Assembly (NCBI GenBank): GCA_029851945.1
Contig: JARKUZ010000062.1
Coordinates: 55,075 to 119,074 of the forward strand
Source of the DNA: Terrisporobacter sp.
GTDB taxonomy: Bacteria; Bacillota_A; Clostridia; Peptostreptococcales; Peptostreptococcaceae
Length of the DNA stretch: 64,000 nt
Reading direction: 5' to 3'
Position numbers and translations under genes: made by a program. The notes under the pieces were generated by a model, which searched no databases, was not told the origin of the DNA, and saw only the letters and a program-made list of their open reading frames with translations. Of the stretch, positions 32,965-42,970 are shown in pieces. The stretch's first letter is position 1, and each line of letters opens with the position of its first letter.

Positions 32965-34663
32965 ATTCTAGATCTTCAGTTGTATTTGTTTCTTTCTTTA
33001 AATTTTCTTTTTTTGATTCATCCTCTTTTTTATTATCAGATTTTTTGATTCCTAAGTTTTCATTATCAAACTCTGATACACTTATTACTTTGGAATCGGT
33101 TTTATCATAAGAAATTATAACTTTATCTCCAACCATAGTTAAAGGTAATTCATCTGAAACTTTTGAAGTAGCAGTAAATATTAATTCCTTATTACTGCTT
33201 AAAGTTAAATAGTATGTTGCATTACCCTCTTTTATATCTTGGCTAATTCTTGATACTGTACCTTCTATAGTTTGCAAGTCTTCATTTTTATCTATTTGTA
33301 TATTATTTCCTTCTGATTCTAAGACCTCTTTATAATTTTTATATGCTTCTTGTTTACTTTCTCCAAGACCTATCATGCTATAATCTTCAACTGATACAAA
33401 AGCAACCATCTTAACTAGACCTGCTTTATCTTTTAAGCCTAATACATAAGTTGGTTTTCCAAGTATATTGTACATAACAGGGTATGTAGCTTGATATTCT
33501 TTTTCTTGAACTTTTCCTTCTGCAGTTGACATAGCTGCTACTTCTGTGGCTCCTGTTTGCATATAAAGCTTAGCTTCTTTTGTCCTTGAATCCACTAACA
33601 TAAATCCTACTGTAGATTCATCTGAACCAGAAGAAGTTATTCCTGTATACCAATAAGATTTATCATCATTTCCATATACTAAAGAAGTCCCTTCTGAAGG
33701 AAGTAATACTCCTTCTTCTGAAATTACAGAATTTAAAAATCCATTAACATAAAGTCCCCAGTCTCTTATTTGATCAACTACAAAGCTTTCTGGTTGTATC
33801 CTGTCTACCCACTTAGGAGTATCTTCTATGGAATAAACTTTAACTTTACCAGTTTGAGCATCTACTATTGCAGTACCTACTGCATTAGCACCACCATATC
33901 CTATTTTATGTTCATATAAACTAACTACCCAATAAGGTCTTCCATTGTCATCAATTTCAAAAGTAAATTCAGTCATACCATAGTTTACAACACCATTTAA
34001 ATAAATATGTCTATGTAAGTCTTGTAAGAAATATGCATCTTCTTGGTATACTATTTTAATTTGTTTTCCATCCAAACTCTGAACTAATCTTACATCTTGT
34101 GGATTTGTTGCTGATACCATAATGTACCCATTTGTACCATCAAGGTTTGTAATCCATTTAATAATATCCCTATGAACAAGAGGTGCTACCCAATATAATT
34201 CACCTTTAACACTCTGAATTGCATAATCTCCAACTTTAGATATACTTCCTATAGCAGGTATTTCACCAAGCTTTTTGTCACCAAGCTTTTTAGCCATATC
34301 TTTATCCACTATTCTTATCTTGTCCACGTTGACTGGACTTACATCTTCAGTAAATACACTTTCTTCAACATTTCCTAATAGTTCTCTATAAGAACCTGAT
34401 CTAAATATTGGTGTAGTAACAAAGAAAGGTATTACAATTATTATTACTAATAGTAGCGCCGCAATTAAAAAATTATTTTTCGCATATTTTGACGTCCTAT
34501 CTCCTCTATCTAACATCATATCAAGTATCCCTGATAATACAAAAAATAAAATTAAAGTCGTAAAACCGGATGTAAAATCAAATCTAAGTACAGGTAGTTT
34601 AATAAATGCATAAATAGCAACTATTATAAATGCAATACCATATGATTTTAATATTCTTTTCAT
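32963..34663 (-). CDS. Membrane-anchored protein with large extracytoplasmic region
   Basis: A 566-residue protein. Three or so N-terminal membrane segments (SYGIAFIIVAIYAFI, FTTLILFFVLSGILDMML, FLIAALLLVIIIVIPFFV at about 6-95) are followed by a long soluble domain of about 440 residues with repeated sensor-like units (YWVVSLYEHKIGYGGANAVG, AIVDAQTGKVKVYSI, FMLVDSRTKEAKLYM) reminiscent of PepSY-type folds, and an acidic Lys/Glu tail. ATG at 34663 follows AAAGGAG. The function is unknown; a conserved Firmicutes protein is likely. Confidence 0.65.
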   Translation of the reverse strand: MKRILKSYGIAFIIVAIYAFIKLPVLRFDFTSGFTTLILFFVLSGILDMMLDRGDRTSKYAKNNFLIAALLLVIIIVIPFFVTTPIFRSGSYRELLGNVEESVFTEDVSPVNVDKIRIVDKDMAKKLGDKKLGEIPAIGSISKVGDYAIQSVKGELYWVAPLVHRDIIKWITNLDGTNGYIMVSATNPQDVRLVQSLDGKQIKIVYQEDAYFLQDLHRHIYLNGVVNYGMTEFTFEIDDNGRPYWVVSLYEHKIGYGGANAVGTAIVDAQTGKVKVYSIEDTPKWVDRIQPESFVVDQIRDWGLYVNGFLNSVISEEGVLLPSEGTSLVYGNDDKSYWYTGITSSGSDESTVGFMLVDSRTKEAKLYMQTGATEVAAMSTAEGKVQEKEYQATYPVMYNILGKPTYVLGLKDKAGLVKMVAFVSVEDYSMIGLGESKQEAYKNYKEVLESEGNNIQIDKNEDLQTIEGTVSRISQDIKEGNATYYLTLSSNKELIFTATSKVSDELPLTMVGDKVIISYDKTDSKVISVSEFDNENLGIKKSDNKKEDESKKENLKKETNTTEDLE

Positions 34664-34788
34664 TTTTTCTCCTTTCACATTATCTCTATCATTATAATTA
34701 TATCCTTTTTTTGGAAATTTAAATTTGATAATAATAAATAATGATATACTATAAAATAAAAAATTACCATAGTAATATATGGTAATTT

Positions 34789-35352
34789 TTAACAAGTTGC
34801 ATGACTTAACATATTTTCTTTATTTTCTACTTTATAGTCACATAATAGACCTTCGTATTCTAATTTAAGATTAATATTATTATAGAAATCCTCTGGTTTA
34901 ACTAGAGAAGGAGATTTATCAAATATTGTTATATCACTTTTATATAACATATCTGCAACAAAATGAGAGCAAACATATTTATATTCTGAATCTCTAGATT
35001 TATTAAATGATAAATATATTAATGCTAGCACATCATAATTATATCTATTTCTATTATTATTAACCTTTTCAATATTTCTCTTCAACTTTTCATACTCAGT
35101 ATAATTAACTTCTAATGAATAAACCCTACATAAAGCATTTGTTTTGATTTCATATAGGCCTTCATTAATATTTTCTTCAACAAACCCTGCAAATAAAGGA
35201 GTTTTAGGATTTATTCTTCCAAAAGAATACATAGGCGATAATTCTTCATTAAGAGATAAAGAAATATGTGCATATGGACTTTTGCTTATCTTTCTAATTA
35301 GAAATGATAAAAATGTTCCTGTATAAGTTGTTACAATATATATTTTTTTCAT
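34789..35352 (-). CDS. Permuted papain-like (YiiX/NlpC-P60-type) protein
   Basis: A 187-residue protein. A His in SPYAHISLSLNEEL (about residues 28-41) precedes a Cys in YVCSHFVADMLYKS (about 133-146). This His-before-Cys order with strand and helix context is typical of circularly permuted NlpC/P60 (YiiX-like) hydrolases, which act on lipids or peptides. No signal peptide is seen, so it is cytosolic or released otherwise. ATG at 35352 follows GGGGGTG. Confidence 0.65.
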   Translation of the reverse strand: MKKIYIVTTYTGTFLSFLIRKISKSPYAHISLSLNEELSPMYSFGRINPKTPLFAGFVEENINEGLYEIKTNALCRVYSLEVNYTEYEKLKRNIEKVNNNRNRYNYDVLALIYLSFNKSRDSEYKYVCSHFVADMLYKSDITIFDKSPSLVKPEDFYNNINLKLEYEGLLCDYKVENKENMLSHATC

Positions 35353-35706
35353 TGCACACCCCCAAGTTCTACACCTCATTGTATCATATATTTATACTAC
35401 ATTCAATTAATTGATACCCTTGATTAATATAGGATGAACGAATAAATTAATTATATCTAATTATTAAGTTAATATTATATTGACTACTATTTGTTAAGTA
35501 TTGTAAAATATAATACAATTTTTACATTTATCTATAATAAAAATATTAATTTTGTATAATAATGTTAAATATAATACTTTTTAATTAGTAAAATCTATAA
35601 TTAGACTTTATTTTTTTTTCATATTGAATTAAAATTAGTATTATATAATTATGGTAGGACTTATTACATATTAATAATTAATAAAATGAATTGAGAGGTA
35701 CAAATT
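35353..35706 (+). promoter_or_regulatory. Intergenic with likely glnS promoters
   Basis: This 354-base AT-rich spacer separates two divergent genes. On the plus strand TTGACT near 35479 is followed 18 bases later by TAAAAT, and a second TTGAAT/TATAAT-like pair lies near 35625-35650. No T-box or riboswitch landmark was seen upstream of glnS. Confidence 0.45.
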
Positions 35707-37371
35707 ATGTCAAACGAAACAATTTCGAATAATTTTATAAAGAATATAATAGTTGACGATTTAAAAACTGGAAAACACGAGCATATTGTAACTCGTTTCC
35801 CACCAGAACCAAATGGTTATTTACATATAGGTCATGCTAAAAGTATTTGCTTAAACTTTGGACTTGCAAATGAGTTTAAAGGAACAGTAAATATGAGATT
35901 TGATGATACAAATCCGCTTAAAGAAGATGAAGAATATGTAAACTCTATTAAAGAGGATATAAAATGGTTAGGATTTAACTGGGATAATCTATACTTTGCT
36001 TCTGATTATTTTGATGAAATGTACAATAGAGCTGTACTTCTAATAAAAAAAGGAAAAGCTTATGTATGCGATTTAACACAAGAAGAAATAAGAGAATCTC
36101 GTGGAAGCTTAACAGAGCCAGGAAAGGAAAGCCCATATAGAAACAGATCTATAGAAGAAAACTTAGATTTATTCAAAAGAATGAAAAATGGTGAGTTCGA
36201 AAATGGTCAAAAAGTTTTAAGAGCTAAGATAGACATGTCTTCTCCTAACATAAACTTTAGAGACCCAGTAATATATAGGATTGCTCATTCTACTCATCAT
36301 AATACAGGAGATAAATGGTGTATATATCCAATGTACTCATTTGCTCATCCACTAGAAGATGCTATAGAAGGAATTACACACTCTATATGTACTCTAGAAT
36401 TTGAAGATCAAAGACCTTTATATGATTGGATTGTTAGAGAATGCGAAATGGAAAAAGTTCCTAGACAAATTGAATTCGCTAGATTAAATCTTACAAATAC
36501 TGTGATGAGTAAAAGAAAACTTAAATTGTTAGTTGATGAAGGTATTGCTGATGGGTGGGACGACCCTCGTATGCCTACTATATCAGGAGTTAGAAGAAGA
36601 GGATATACTCCTGAATCTATACGTAACTTCTGTAGAGAAATAGGTGTTTCAAAAGCCGATTCAACTGTTGATTCACAATTACTTGATCATTTCTTAAGAG
36701 AAGATTTACAACCAAAAGCTCCACTTGCAATGGCTGTAATTAATCCTCTTAAATTAGTTATAACTAACTACCCAGAAGATCAAAGCGAAATGATAGAATT
36801 AGAAAATATAGCTAAAGATGAAACTGCTGGTACTAGAGAAATACCATTTAGTAGAGAGCTTTATATAGAAAGAGATGACTTTATGGAAGAACCTGTTGCT
36901 AAATATCGTAGATTCTTCCCTGGAAATGAAGTTCGTTTAAAAGGTGCTTACTTTGTTAAATGTACTGATGTAATAAAAGATGAAAATGGAAATGTTATAG
37001 AAATTCATGGAACTTATGATCCTGAAACTAAGAGTGGTTCTGGATTTACTGGACGTAAAGTTAAAGGTACTGTGCATTGGGTAGATGCTAAAACTGCTTT
37101 ACCATGTGAATTTAGATTATTTGAACCATTAATACTAGATAATAATCCAGAAAATGAAGGTAAACATTTCTTAGAGCAAATAAATCCAAATTCTTTAACA
37201 GTACTTCAAGGATTTGTAGAACCTACACAAGTTAAAGATGCAAAACCATTAGATAAATTCCAATTCGTTAGAAATGGATTCTATAGTGTGGATACAAAGT
37301 ATACAACTCCTGAAAAACTTGTATTTAACAGAATCGTTCCACTTAAGAGTTCTTTTAAGTTAAATAAATAA
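35707..37371 (+). CDS. glnS: Glutaminyl-tRNA synthetase
   Basis: A 554-residue class I synthetase that charges tRNA-Gln directly. The HIGH box lies in [15 protein letters not shown] at residues 28-42 and the KMSKS-type box is VMSKRKLK near 269-276; the anticodon-binding beta-barrels follow from about 340. GlnRS is not universal in Firmicutes, where the GatCAB route is common, so its presence is a useful lineage marker. GAGAGG precedes the ATG. It is the only long plus-strand gene in this part. Confidence 0.96.
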   Translation: MSNETISNNFIKNIIVDDLKTGKHEHIVTRFPPEPNGYLHIGHAKSICLNFGLANEFKGTVNMRFDDTNPLKEDEEYVNSIKEDIKWLGFNWDNLYFASDYFDEMYNRAVLLIKKGKAYVCDLTQEEIRESRGSLTEPGKESPYRNRSIEENLDLFKRMKNGEFENGQKVLRAKIDMSSPNINFRDPVIYRIAHSTHHNTGDKWCIYPMYSFAHPLEDAIEGITHSICTLEFEDQRPLYDWIVRECEMEKVPRQIEFARLNLTNTVMSKRKLKLLVDEGIADGWDDPRMPTISGVRRRGYTPESIRNFCREIGVSKADSTVDSQLLDHFLREDLQPKAPLAMAVINPLKLVITNYPEDQSEMIELENIAKDETAGTREIPFSRELYIERDDFMEEPVAKYRRFFPGNEVRLKGAYFVKCTDVIKDENGNVIEIHGTYDPETKSGSGFTGRKVKGTVHWVDAKTALPCEFRLFEPLILDNNPENEGKHFLEQINPNSLTVLQGFVEPTQVKDAKPLDKFQFVRNGFYSVDTKYTTPEKLVFNRIVPLKSSFKLNK

Positions 37372-37385
37372 TTCATTATTAACAT

Positions 37386-37417
37386 AAAAAGAAGGCTAAT
37401 TTTAGCCTTCTTTTTTA
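37386..37417. terminator. Bidirectional terminator between glnS and lipid kinase
   Basis: AAGAAGGCTAA/TTAGCCTTCTT stem flanked by A and T runs lies between two convergent genes and can serve both strands. Confidence 0.8.
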
Positions 37418-38302
37418 TTCATATCCTAACAACTCAATTCCTTCTTCAATACATTCAATTTCAAGTGGAAAATCAGGTCCCTTTTCCCCATCTATATCAG
37501 TTACTAAATTATCTTTACAATCTACTTTTAATTTATCTGTTTTAAAATATAAAATTTCTTCTTTGTTATATCCTTCTAAATGTTCACCTTTCAATATGCT
37601 TATGAGTAGTGGAAGCATATTAGGCAATAATACATTTTTTACAACTATTACATCTAATAATCCATCATCTACTTTTGCTTTGTAAGCTAAATTTATATTT
37701 CCTGCTGTTTTTCCATTAAAAATTAACATTAGATACATATCTCCTTCATAATTTACCTCTTGTGAACTTAATTCAATATAAAATTTTCTCATATATAAAG
37801 CTTCTTCTATACCTTTTAAATAATAAGATACTTTTCCTATGGAGTTTTTAAGTTCAGGATTAATTTTTTGAGATACATCAGTAAACATACCAGCACTAGC
37901 AACATTTATAAAGTATTTGTCATTAATTTTTCCAATATCAATCTTTTTAGGTTTAGAGTTAATAATTTTATAAATACAGTTTCTTATATCAAAAGATAAA
38001 TTAACTGCTTTGGCAAAATCATTAGCTGTTCCAGAGGGTAAAATTCCAATGGGTATATTTATATCCAATTGTTTCATAACATTTACTATTAAATCAACTG
38101 TACCGTCTCCTCCAGATATTAAAATGTGATCGTAATTTTCATTTATATCTTCAAAGGCATTACTTATTGGTTGAGACTTGCAAAGCCTAAAAGGTACTAC
38201 TATATAATTATTTTCTTGATATATTTCAACTATCCTATCCAATTCATGAGGTACTTTCCGCTCTCCTGAATTAGGATTATATATAAATTTAACTTTTTTC
38301 AT
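37415..38302 (-). CDS. Diacylglycerol kinase-family lipid kinase
   Basis: A 295-residue protein of the DgkB/YegS/BmrU type. The N-terminal VKFIYNPNSGERKVPHELD and the nucleotide-binding DHILISGGDGTVDLIVNVM, LPSGTANDFAKAV segments are diagnostic; the C-terminal beta-rich domain ends in DIDGEKGPDFPLEIEC. It probably phosphorylates diacylglycerol or a related lipid at the membrane. GGAGGGAG precedes the ATG. It follows the LUD-domain gene by 12 bases. Confidence 0.9.
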   Translation of the reverse strand: MKKVKFIYNPNSGERKVPHELDRIVEIYQENNYIVVPFRLCKSQPISNAFEDINENYDHILISGGDGTVDLIVNVMKQLDINIPIGILPSGTANDFAKAVNLSFDIRNCIYKIINSKPKKIDIGKINDKYFINVASAGMFTDVSQKINPELKNSIGKVSYYLKGIEEALYMRKFYIELSSQEVNYEGDMYLMLIFNGKTAGNINLAYKAKVDDGLLDVIVVKNVLLPNMLPLLISILKGEHLEGYNKEEILYFKTDKLKVDCKDNLVTDIDGEKGPDFPLEIECIEEGIELLGYE

Positions 38303-38314
38303 ACTCCCTCCAGT

Positions 38315-38956
38315 CTAAAAACCTAAAGATTCATTTACAAATATAACATGTATTCTATTTGCAGTTTTTTGTCTTTTTATAAATGTATATTCACAACAAA
38401 TTCTATCATTACTTTCACAATCCATGCAGTAACCTAGCTTAGCACAAGGAGTAGCAGTATTGAATCTTTTCCCATTTGCAGGAGCACATATTTCTTTATT
38501 TCTTAATATAGCTTCATCTAAGTTTTTTACTATTTTATTTACTCCTACAATTAAGATAACCTTATCAGGACCATATAGTATAGCTGCTACCCTATTTCCA
38601 TTTCCATCTACATTAAAGATTTCGCCATTTTCAGTTATTGCATTAGCGCTAGAAAAATATGTATCTGCACTAAAAGATCTTCTATAGATATCTTTTAAAT
38701 CTTTTGCAGTTAAATTTTCTTTATATCTATCTAAAAAATTATATTTTCCACTTCTTAGAAAATCTATAACATTTGTCTCAAACAATGTCATTGAACCACC
38801 TACTGAAATAACTTCTCCTTCTTCTGCAATGCTTTCAATTATACCAAGAAGTTCTTTGTTATCTTTAGCAAAATATCCTTTCATGTTATTTTTTTCTAAG
38901 CTTTTAATTGTTCTTTCTATTTTTTTTTCATTCACCCATTTTACATTTTCATTCAT
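38315..38956 (-). CDS. LUD-domain (LutC/YkgG-like) protein
   Basis: A 213-residue protein of the lactate-utilisation LUD family. GEVISVGGSMTLFETNVIDF, the ALENGEIFNVDGNGNRV-like block (here ITENGEIFNVDGNGNRVAAI) and VGVNKIVKNLDEAILR match. The C-terminal region has a Cys cluster (CAPANGK...TPCAKLGYCMDC, then RICCEY), suggesting a metal site. It has no lutA/lutB neighbours, so lactate oxidation is unlikely as its role. ATG at 38956 follows GGGAGAG. Confidence 0.85.
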   Translation of the reverse strand: MNENVKWVNEKKIERTIKSLEKNNMKGYFAKDNKELLGIIESIAEEGEVISVGGSMTLFETNVIDFLRSGKYNFLDRYKENLTAKDLKDIYRRSFSADTYFSSANAITENGEIFNVDGNGNRVAAILYGPDKVILIVGVNKIVKNLDEAILRNKEICAPANGKRFNTATPCAKLGYCMDCESNDRICCEYTFIKRQKTANRIHVIFVNESLGF

Positions 38957-39019
38957 TTTAAATCTCTCCCTTATAAACACCTTAATTATTATTTTAGCAT
39001 AAATTTTATTATTTCAAAT

Positions 39020-39067
39020 AAATAAAGAAATACTTTATAGCTCTAGGTAAAGTATTTCTTTATTTAT
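39020..39067. terminator. Bidirectional terminator
   Basis: A long stem (AAATAAAGAAATACTTTA and its complement) with a short loop and flanking A/T runs, between the 80-residue gene and the LUD-domain gene. Confidence 0.7.
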
Positions 39068-39068
39068 T

Positions 39069-39311
39069 TTATCTATATTTACTTTGTTTAAATTTATAAC
39101 CTTTTTTTTGCGGAAAAGAATATCTTTTATTCGAACGTCTATATTCATTGTCATAGACTTTCTCATTCATAGATAAATTACTATCAAAATTTGCAATTTC
39201 ATCTATATTCCATTCATTATTTTCAAAAACATCGCCATAGTCATTAATTAAGTAAAAATTGGCTTTGTTATTTAAATTAAATATATTATTATTTTCACGT
39301 TTATTATTCAT
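39069..39311 (-). CDS. Small hypothetical protein (80 aa), Asn/Lys/Tyr-rich
   Basis: An 80-residue soluble protein (MNNKRENNNIFNLNNKANFY) with an acidic middle (DYGDVFENNEWNIDEIANFD) and a basic, aromatic tail (RRSNKRYSFPQKKGYKFKQS). GAGGTGG precedes the ATG. It lies between two terminators as a monocistronic unit. No family is recognised. Confidence 0.6.
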   Translation of the reverse strand: MNNKRENNNIFNLNNKANFYLINDYGDVFENNEWNIDEIANFDSNLSMNEKVYDNEYRRSNKRYSFPQKKGYKFKQSKYR

Positions 39312-39381
39312 ATTGCCACCTCAAATTTATAATATATAAATCATCTACTAATATTTTCTCCAGTTAAAGTTAAATTATTTA

Positions 39382-39421
39382 ATAAAAACCTTATTAGACA
39401 ATTTCTAATAAGGTTTTTATT
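39382..39421 (-). terminator. Terminator of substrate-binding protein gene
   Basis: AAAAACCTTATTAGA pairs with TCTAATAAGGTTTTT around a 6-base loop, just after the lipoprotein gene. Confidence 0.75.
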
Positions 39422-39437
39422 AATTATATTTGAACTA

Positions 39438-40433
39438 TTATTTTGTATAATAAATATCTTCTTTTGGCACATTACCTCCTAAAACTTTAGGATTAGATGA
39501 AAACAATTTTTCATAATAACTTAAATAATCATCTTTACAATCAGATATAGAAATAAATTTAAGATTAGTTCTATCCATGGCTTTTTCTAGTACTTCTGGT
39601 TTTACAGTAACTCCAAATTCTTCTGCAAGTGTTCCTGCTTCTTTAGGATTTTTATTAGTCCAAGTAATATTATCCTCTATTGCTTTTACAAAACTCTCAA
39701 CAAACTCAGGATTTTCTTTTGCAAAAGAAGTCTTTACTATTAAAGTCGATTGAGGATATCCATTTTCATTTTTAAAAATATCTTTCCATGTATCATTTAA
39801 GCTACATATTACTTTTAAATCTGGATTCTTGGCAAGTAAACCAGTTAATGCTGGTTCCGGTACTATTCCTGTAGTTAATTTATTAGTTGCTAGTAAAGGA
39901 ACTAAGTCACTCGCTTCATTAGAATAATTAAAAATTATTGAAGAAATATCTATTCCTTGTTCTTTTAAAAGTGATTGTACTGTTATATCAGGAGTTAAAC
40001 CTTTCCCTATTGCTCCTACTTCTTTTCCAGAAAGTGAAGAATCTATACCTGTTATAGATGAGTCACTGCTTACTAAATAAAAAGAACCCATCCCTACAGT
40101 ACCAAGTATTTGATAATTTGAAGTCTTATTATAAGCTACAGATGCCATATTAGATGGAACAATAGCTAAATCAAGAGATTCTTTCATCACATCTGTTGAT
40201 AGTTCATCTGAAGTTGATTCTAAAGAATACTTAACTTCGTAGTTATCTTTTATTTTTGCCTTCTCACTTACTAGTTTAGCTATAGCTATAGCTGGCAAAC
40301 CATCTGGAGCTCCCACATTTACAGATGTAATTTCCTTTGTACTTTCTTCTTCCTTTGTAGTTGTATTACTACACCCAACTAAAATTGATGCTGATATAAA
40401 TAATGATAAAGTCATAGTTAAAATTTTTTTCAT
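39438..40433 (-). CDS. ABC substrate-binding lipoprotein (NMT1/SsuA type)
   Basis: A 331-residue lipoprotein. Its signal, MKKILTMTLSLFISASILVGC, puts the lipid Cys at about residue 21. The mature part has the type II periplasmic-binding fold of NMT1/SsuA-like proteins (GLPAIAIAKLVSEKA, DLAIVPSNMASVAYNK, GKEVGAIGKGLTPDITVQSLLKEQGI, TGIVPEPALTGLLAKNPDL). Ligands in this family include pyrimidines, nitrate, sulfonates and others. No permease or ATPase is adjacent. A leader with an intrinsic terminator precedes it. ATG at 40433 follows GGGGGG. Confidence 0.85.
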   Translation of the reverse strand: MKKILTMTLSLFISASILVGCSNTTTKEEESTKEITSVNVGAPDGLPAIAIAKLVSEKAKIKDNYEVKYSLESTSDELSTDVMKESLDLAIVPSNMASVAYNKTSNYQILGTVGMGSFYLVSSDSSITGIDSSLSGKEVGAIGKGLTPDITVQSLLKEQGIDISSIIFNYSNEASDLVPLLATNKLTTGIVPEPALTGLLAKNPDLKVICSLNDTWKDIFKNENGYPQSTLIVKTSFAKENPEFVESFVKAIEDNITWTNKNPKEAGTLAEEFGVTVKPEVLEKAMDRTNLKFISISDCKDDYLSYYEKLFSSNPKVLGGNVPKEDIYYTK

Positions 40434-40480
40434 AATAAATCCCCCCATTACTTGTTCAGCTGATTAAATTATAGTATTAA

Positions 40481-40625
40481 AAAATCCTTTGCTATTAGGC
40501 AAAGGATTTAGTATAAGTATTTCATAATACTTAATATAATACAAAATGAATACTAATTTCTTCCCCTTTAGTTATACTTTAGGGTCAGCCTATACAACGA
40601 TAGTAGCACACTTTATTTATATTTT
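40481..40625 (-). promoter_or_regulatory. Unassigned structured leader with terminator
   Basis: Upstream of the lipoprotein gene, the minus strand contains CTAT/ATAG and CCCT...AGGGG stems around GGCTGACCCTAAAG (about 40565-40602), then a strong terminator (AATCCTTTGC/GCAAAGGATT followed by T) at 40481-40508. This layout is that of a riboswitch or attenuator. It does not match TPP, purine, SAM, FMN, lysine, glycine or fluoride consensus as far as can be judged by eye. Confidence 0.5.
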
Positions 40626-40692
40626 GTACAATTTTAATATTCTAATTATTTATAAAATCTATAATATATTGATATTTTAATACTTAAAGTAT

Positions 40693-41193
40693 TTACAAAA
40701 TAATATTTATACCTTCTAAAATATATTTTCCTAATTTGTAACTACACTTATTTAAATAATCAATATATACTTTAATCTTCAACCATTTAGAATCTTCAGG
40801 TAGATTTTCTTTATATATGATATTTAAGGCATCTACTATATTTAACAATTCACTTTTATTATGTTTATCTAAGTATAAATCATTTTGAATATCTTTTTTT
40901 AATTTTTTAATTCTACTTTCTTTATTATTAAGTTCTTTTCTTATTACACTATCATTATATTTATTTACTAAATTATCATAAAAATATTCTAATTTTTCAA
41001 TTAAACTGTCTAAATCTTTTTTATTATATTTCCATACATTATCTTTTTTTAAATTTTCTAAGTCTTTGATTTTATCTTTATTTTTATCTATAACTTCTTC
41101 AATTACAATTGCAAGTTCTAATAAATCTTTAGTTTTTTTCATTTCTTTACATCTTTTTATATCATTTTCAACTATTATAATTAACTCTCTCAC
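40693..41193 (-). CDS. Coiled-coil hypothetical protein (166 aa)
   Basis: A 166-residue, strongly charged helical protein (DKNKDKIKDLENLKKDNVWK, KESRIKKLKKDIQND) with no membrane segment or known motif. It begins with GTG a few bases after GGAAGG. Composition is very Lys/Asn/Ile-rich, as in fast-evolving or horizontally acquired genes. The function is unknown. Confidence 0.55.
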   Translation of the reverse strand: MRELIIIVENDIKRCKEMKKTKDLLELAIVIEEVIDKNKDKIKDLENLKKDNVWKYNKKDLDSLIEKLEYFYDNLVNKYNDSVIRKELNNKESRIKKLKKDIQNDLYLDKHNKSELLNIVDALNIIYKENLPEDSKWLKIKVYIDYLNKCSYKLGKYILEGINIIL

Positions 41194-41269
41194 TTTAACC
41201 TTCCTTAAATCACTAAGAATTTTTATATTAATAGTCTACATAGGCTTAGTTTTATTTTCAAGAGTATAT

Positions 41270-41578
41270 TTAAAATTCTATAGATAAAAGAGGTGCATGT
41301 TGTTGAGCTCCATATACATCTGTTTCTCCTAAATCACCAGAACATATGGGTCTTTTTATTGTGATTTTAATAGCATTTGCTGGTTCAAACTCAACTATAT
41401 TTATAATATCTTCTTTTTTTATCTTGTATAGCTTGCAAATTAATTCTTCATTTATTACTTTTTTGCTACAAATCATTTTAAAGTCATCTCTAGTTTTAAA
41501 CATAATATCCATTGTAAGCTCATATGGTCCTGAATTTTTACTTCTTATAATATATGTAATATCAGTTAATTTAGTCAA
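41270..41578 (-). CDS. DUF4387-type protein, AtuA partner
   Basis: A 102-residue protein (DITYIIRSKNSGPYELTMDI; NIVEFEPANAIKITIKRPICS; GETDVYGAQQHAPLL). This matches the small DUF4387 family that is nearly always encoded next to an AtuA-family (DUF1446) gene. It starts with TTG after GGGGGAG and lies 12 bases after the AtuA-family gene, as the last gene of the methylaspartate cluster. The biochemical role is not known. Confidence 0.8.
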   Translation of the reverse strand: MTKLTDITYIIRSKNSGPYELTMDIMFKTRDDFKMICSKKVINEELICKLYKIKKEDIINIVEFEPANAIKITIKRPICSGDLGETDVYGAQQHAPLLSIEF

Positions 41579-41590
41579 GATACTCCCCCC

Positions 41591-42952
41591 TTATATATTT
41601 AAATAATCAATAGTAAATAATTTATCTAAATTATCAACTTCCATTAGATGATAGATACTGAAGTTATATACTTCTCCTGCATGGAAATCACTAGGTGAAT
41701 AAGGAAAAGCTAAATTTCCTGCTGTTGCCTTTCTTCCTTCATATCCAAAATGTAACATAGAAGAACGAGCAAAAGCACAAATTGTATCTGCTTCTTTTTG
41801 AGAATCAGCTACGGCTTCTATTATAACTCCTATTTCGTGGCAGTTATTTGTTGTTGGAGTTGGTTCTATATCTCCCATTACTCCATTTTTACCATATATA
41901 TTGAAATTTAAATAATAATTGATATCCTTTGATTTAAAGTTATCTTTTACTCTTTCTTTTACTCCTTCAATGATTTCATCTATTTTTTCAATCATAATAG
42001 GATCTCTTGCTCCTGCTATAGATACAGTTCTATATCCTATTCTTTTTGCTCCTTCTAATTTTACAGTATATTTATCAGCTTCTACAAACTTACTTCCATA
42101 CACTTTTACAATATTATCACTTTCCTGTTCAAATCTACAATTTCTTAGATCTAAATGCCCTCCTGGTCCAGGAAGAATATATGGATTTGTTTTCTCATAT
42201 AAAGTGTGAGCTGCAACTGAAACTGTAGTACATTTTCTAATAGGATTAAGTGGTTCTAGTCTAAAATAATCTTCTCCAAGATAACCAAACATACAATCTG
42301 ATCCACTTCCTGGAGTAGCGCAGATTGATGCACATTCTAATATTTTACCAAGATGAATAGCTAAACCTTTATCATACCCACTGTAAATTGCAGGTGCCGC
42401 AAATACTGATGGATCATAAGTTCGTCCTGCAAGAATAACTTGAGCATTTTCTTCTAGTGCTTTTATAAATGGTTCTATGCCCATTTGCCCAACTATTCTC
42501 GTAGTTTTATCTATTTCTTCCTCTGTTAATGGTGGAGCAGGATCTAATGGTTTAATTTTATTATTTATCAAAGCTTTTTTTATGTTCTCTTTTGAAAATT
42601 CTGAATGAATTAGTGCTAATTTAAAATTTAAGTTTTTTTCTTTAGCTATTTCATCGATAATATCTTTACACCAATTCAAATGTACTTCTGCTCCACTACC
42701 TCCAGCAGTTCCTATTATTACTGGAATATTATTTTCAATACCAGAAGTTATCATAATTTCTAAATCCCTTTTTACTGCATCCCTATCAGTAAAAGATACT
42801 CCAGCACCTAAATAATAAGGACCTGGATCAGTTGAACCTGCGTCTACAGCAATAACATTAGGCTTTCTCTTTAATCCTTCTTTAAAGGAGTCTTCAGGGA
42901 AACCATATCCTAAAATAGCAGTAGTAGATAAAATTCTAAATTCTTCTTTCAC
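41591..42952 (-). CDS. AtuA-family (DUF1446) acyl-CoA-linked protein
   Basis: A 453-residue protein. N-terminal VIAVDAGSTDPGPYYLGAG, VIIGTAGGSGAEVHLNWCKD, VILAGRTYDPSVFAAPAIY and the GGHLDLRNCRFE region identify the AtuA/DUF1446 family, named after acyclic terpene utilisation. In amino-acid fermenters it occurs with glutamate mutase genes and may act on mesaconate or citramalate, but this is inference. It starts with GTG and lies 18 bases after mal. Confidence 0.85.
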   Translation of the reverse strand: MKEEFRILSTTAILGYGFPEDSFKEGLKRKPNVIAVDAGSTDPGPYYLGAGVSFTDRDAVKRDLEIMITSGIENNIPVIIGTAGGSGAEVHLNWCKDIIDEIAKEKNLNFKLALIHSEFSKENIKKALINNKIKPLDPAPPLTEEEIDKTTRIVGQMGIEPFIKALEENAQVILAGRTYDPSVFAAPAIYSGYDKGLAIHLGKILECASICATPGSGSDCMFGYLGEDYFRLEPLNPIRKCTTVSVAAHTLYEKTNPYILPGPGGHLDLRNCRFEQESDNIVKVYGSKFVEADKYTVKLEGAKRIGYRTVSIAGARDPIMIEKIDEIIEGVKERVKDNFKSKDINYYLNFNIYGKNGVMGDIEPTPTTNNCHEIGVIIEAVADSQKEADTICAFARSSMLHFGYEGRKATAGNLAFPYSPSDFHAGEVYNFSIYHLMEVDNLDKLFTIDYLNI

Positions 42953-42970
42953 TTATACCATCTCCCCTAA

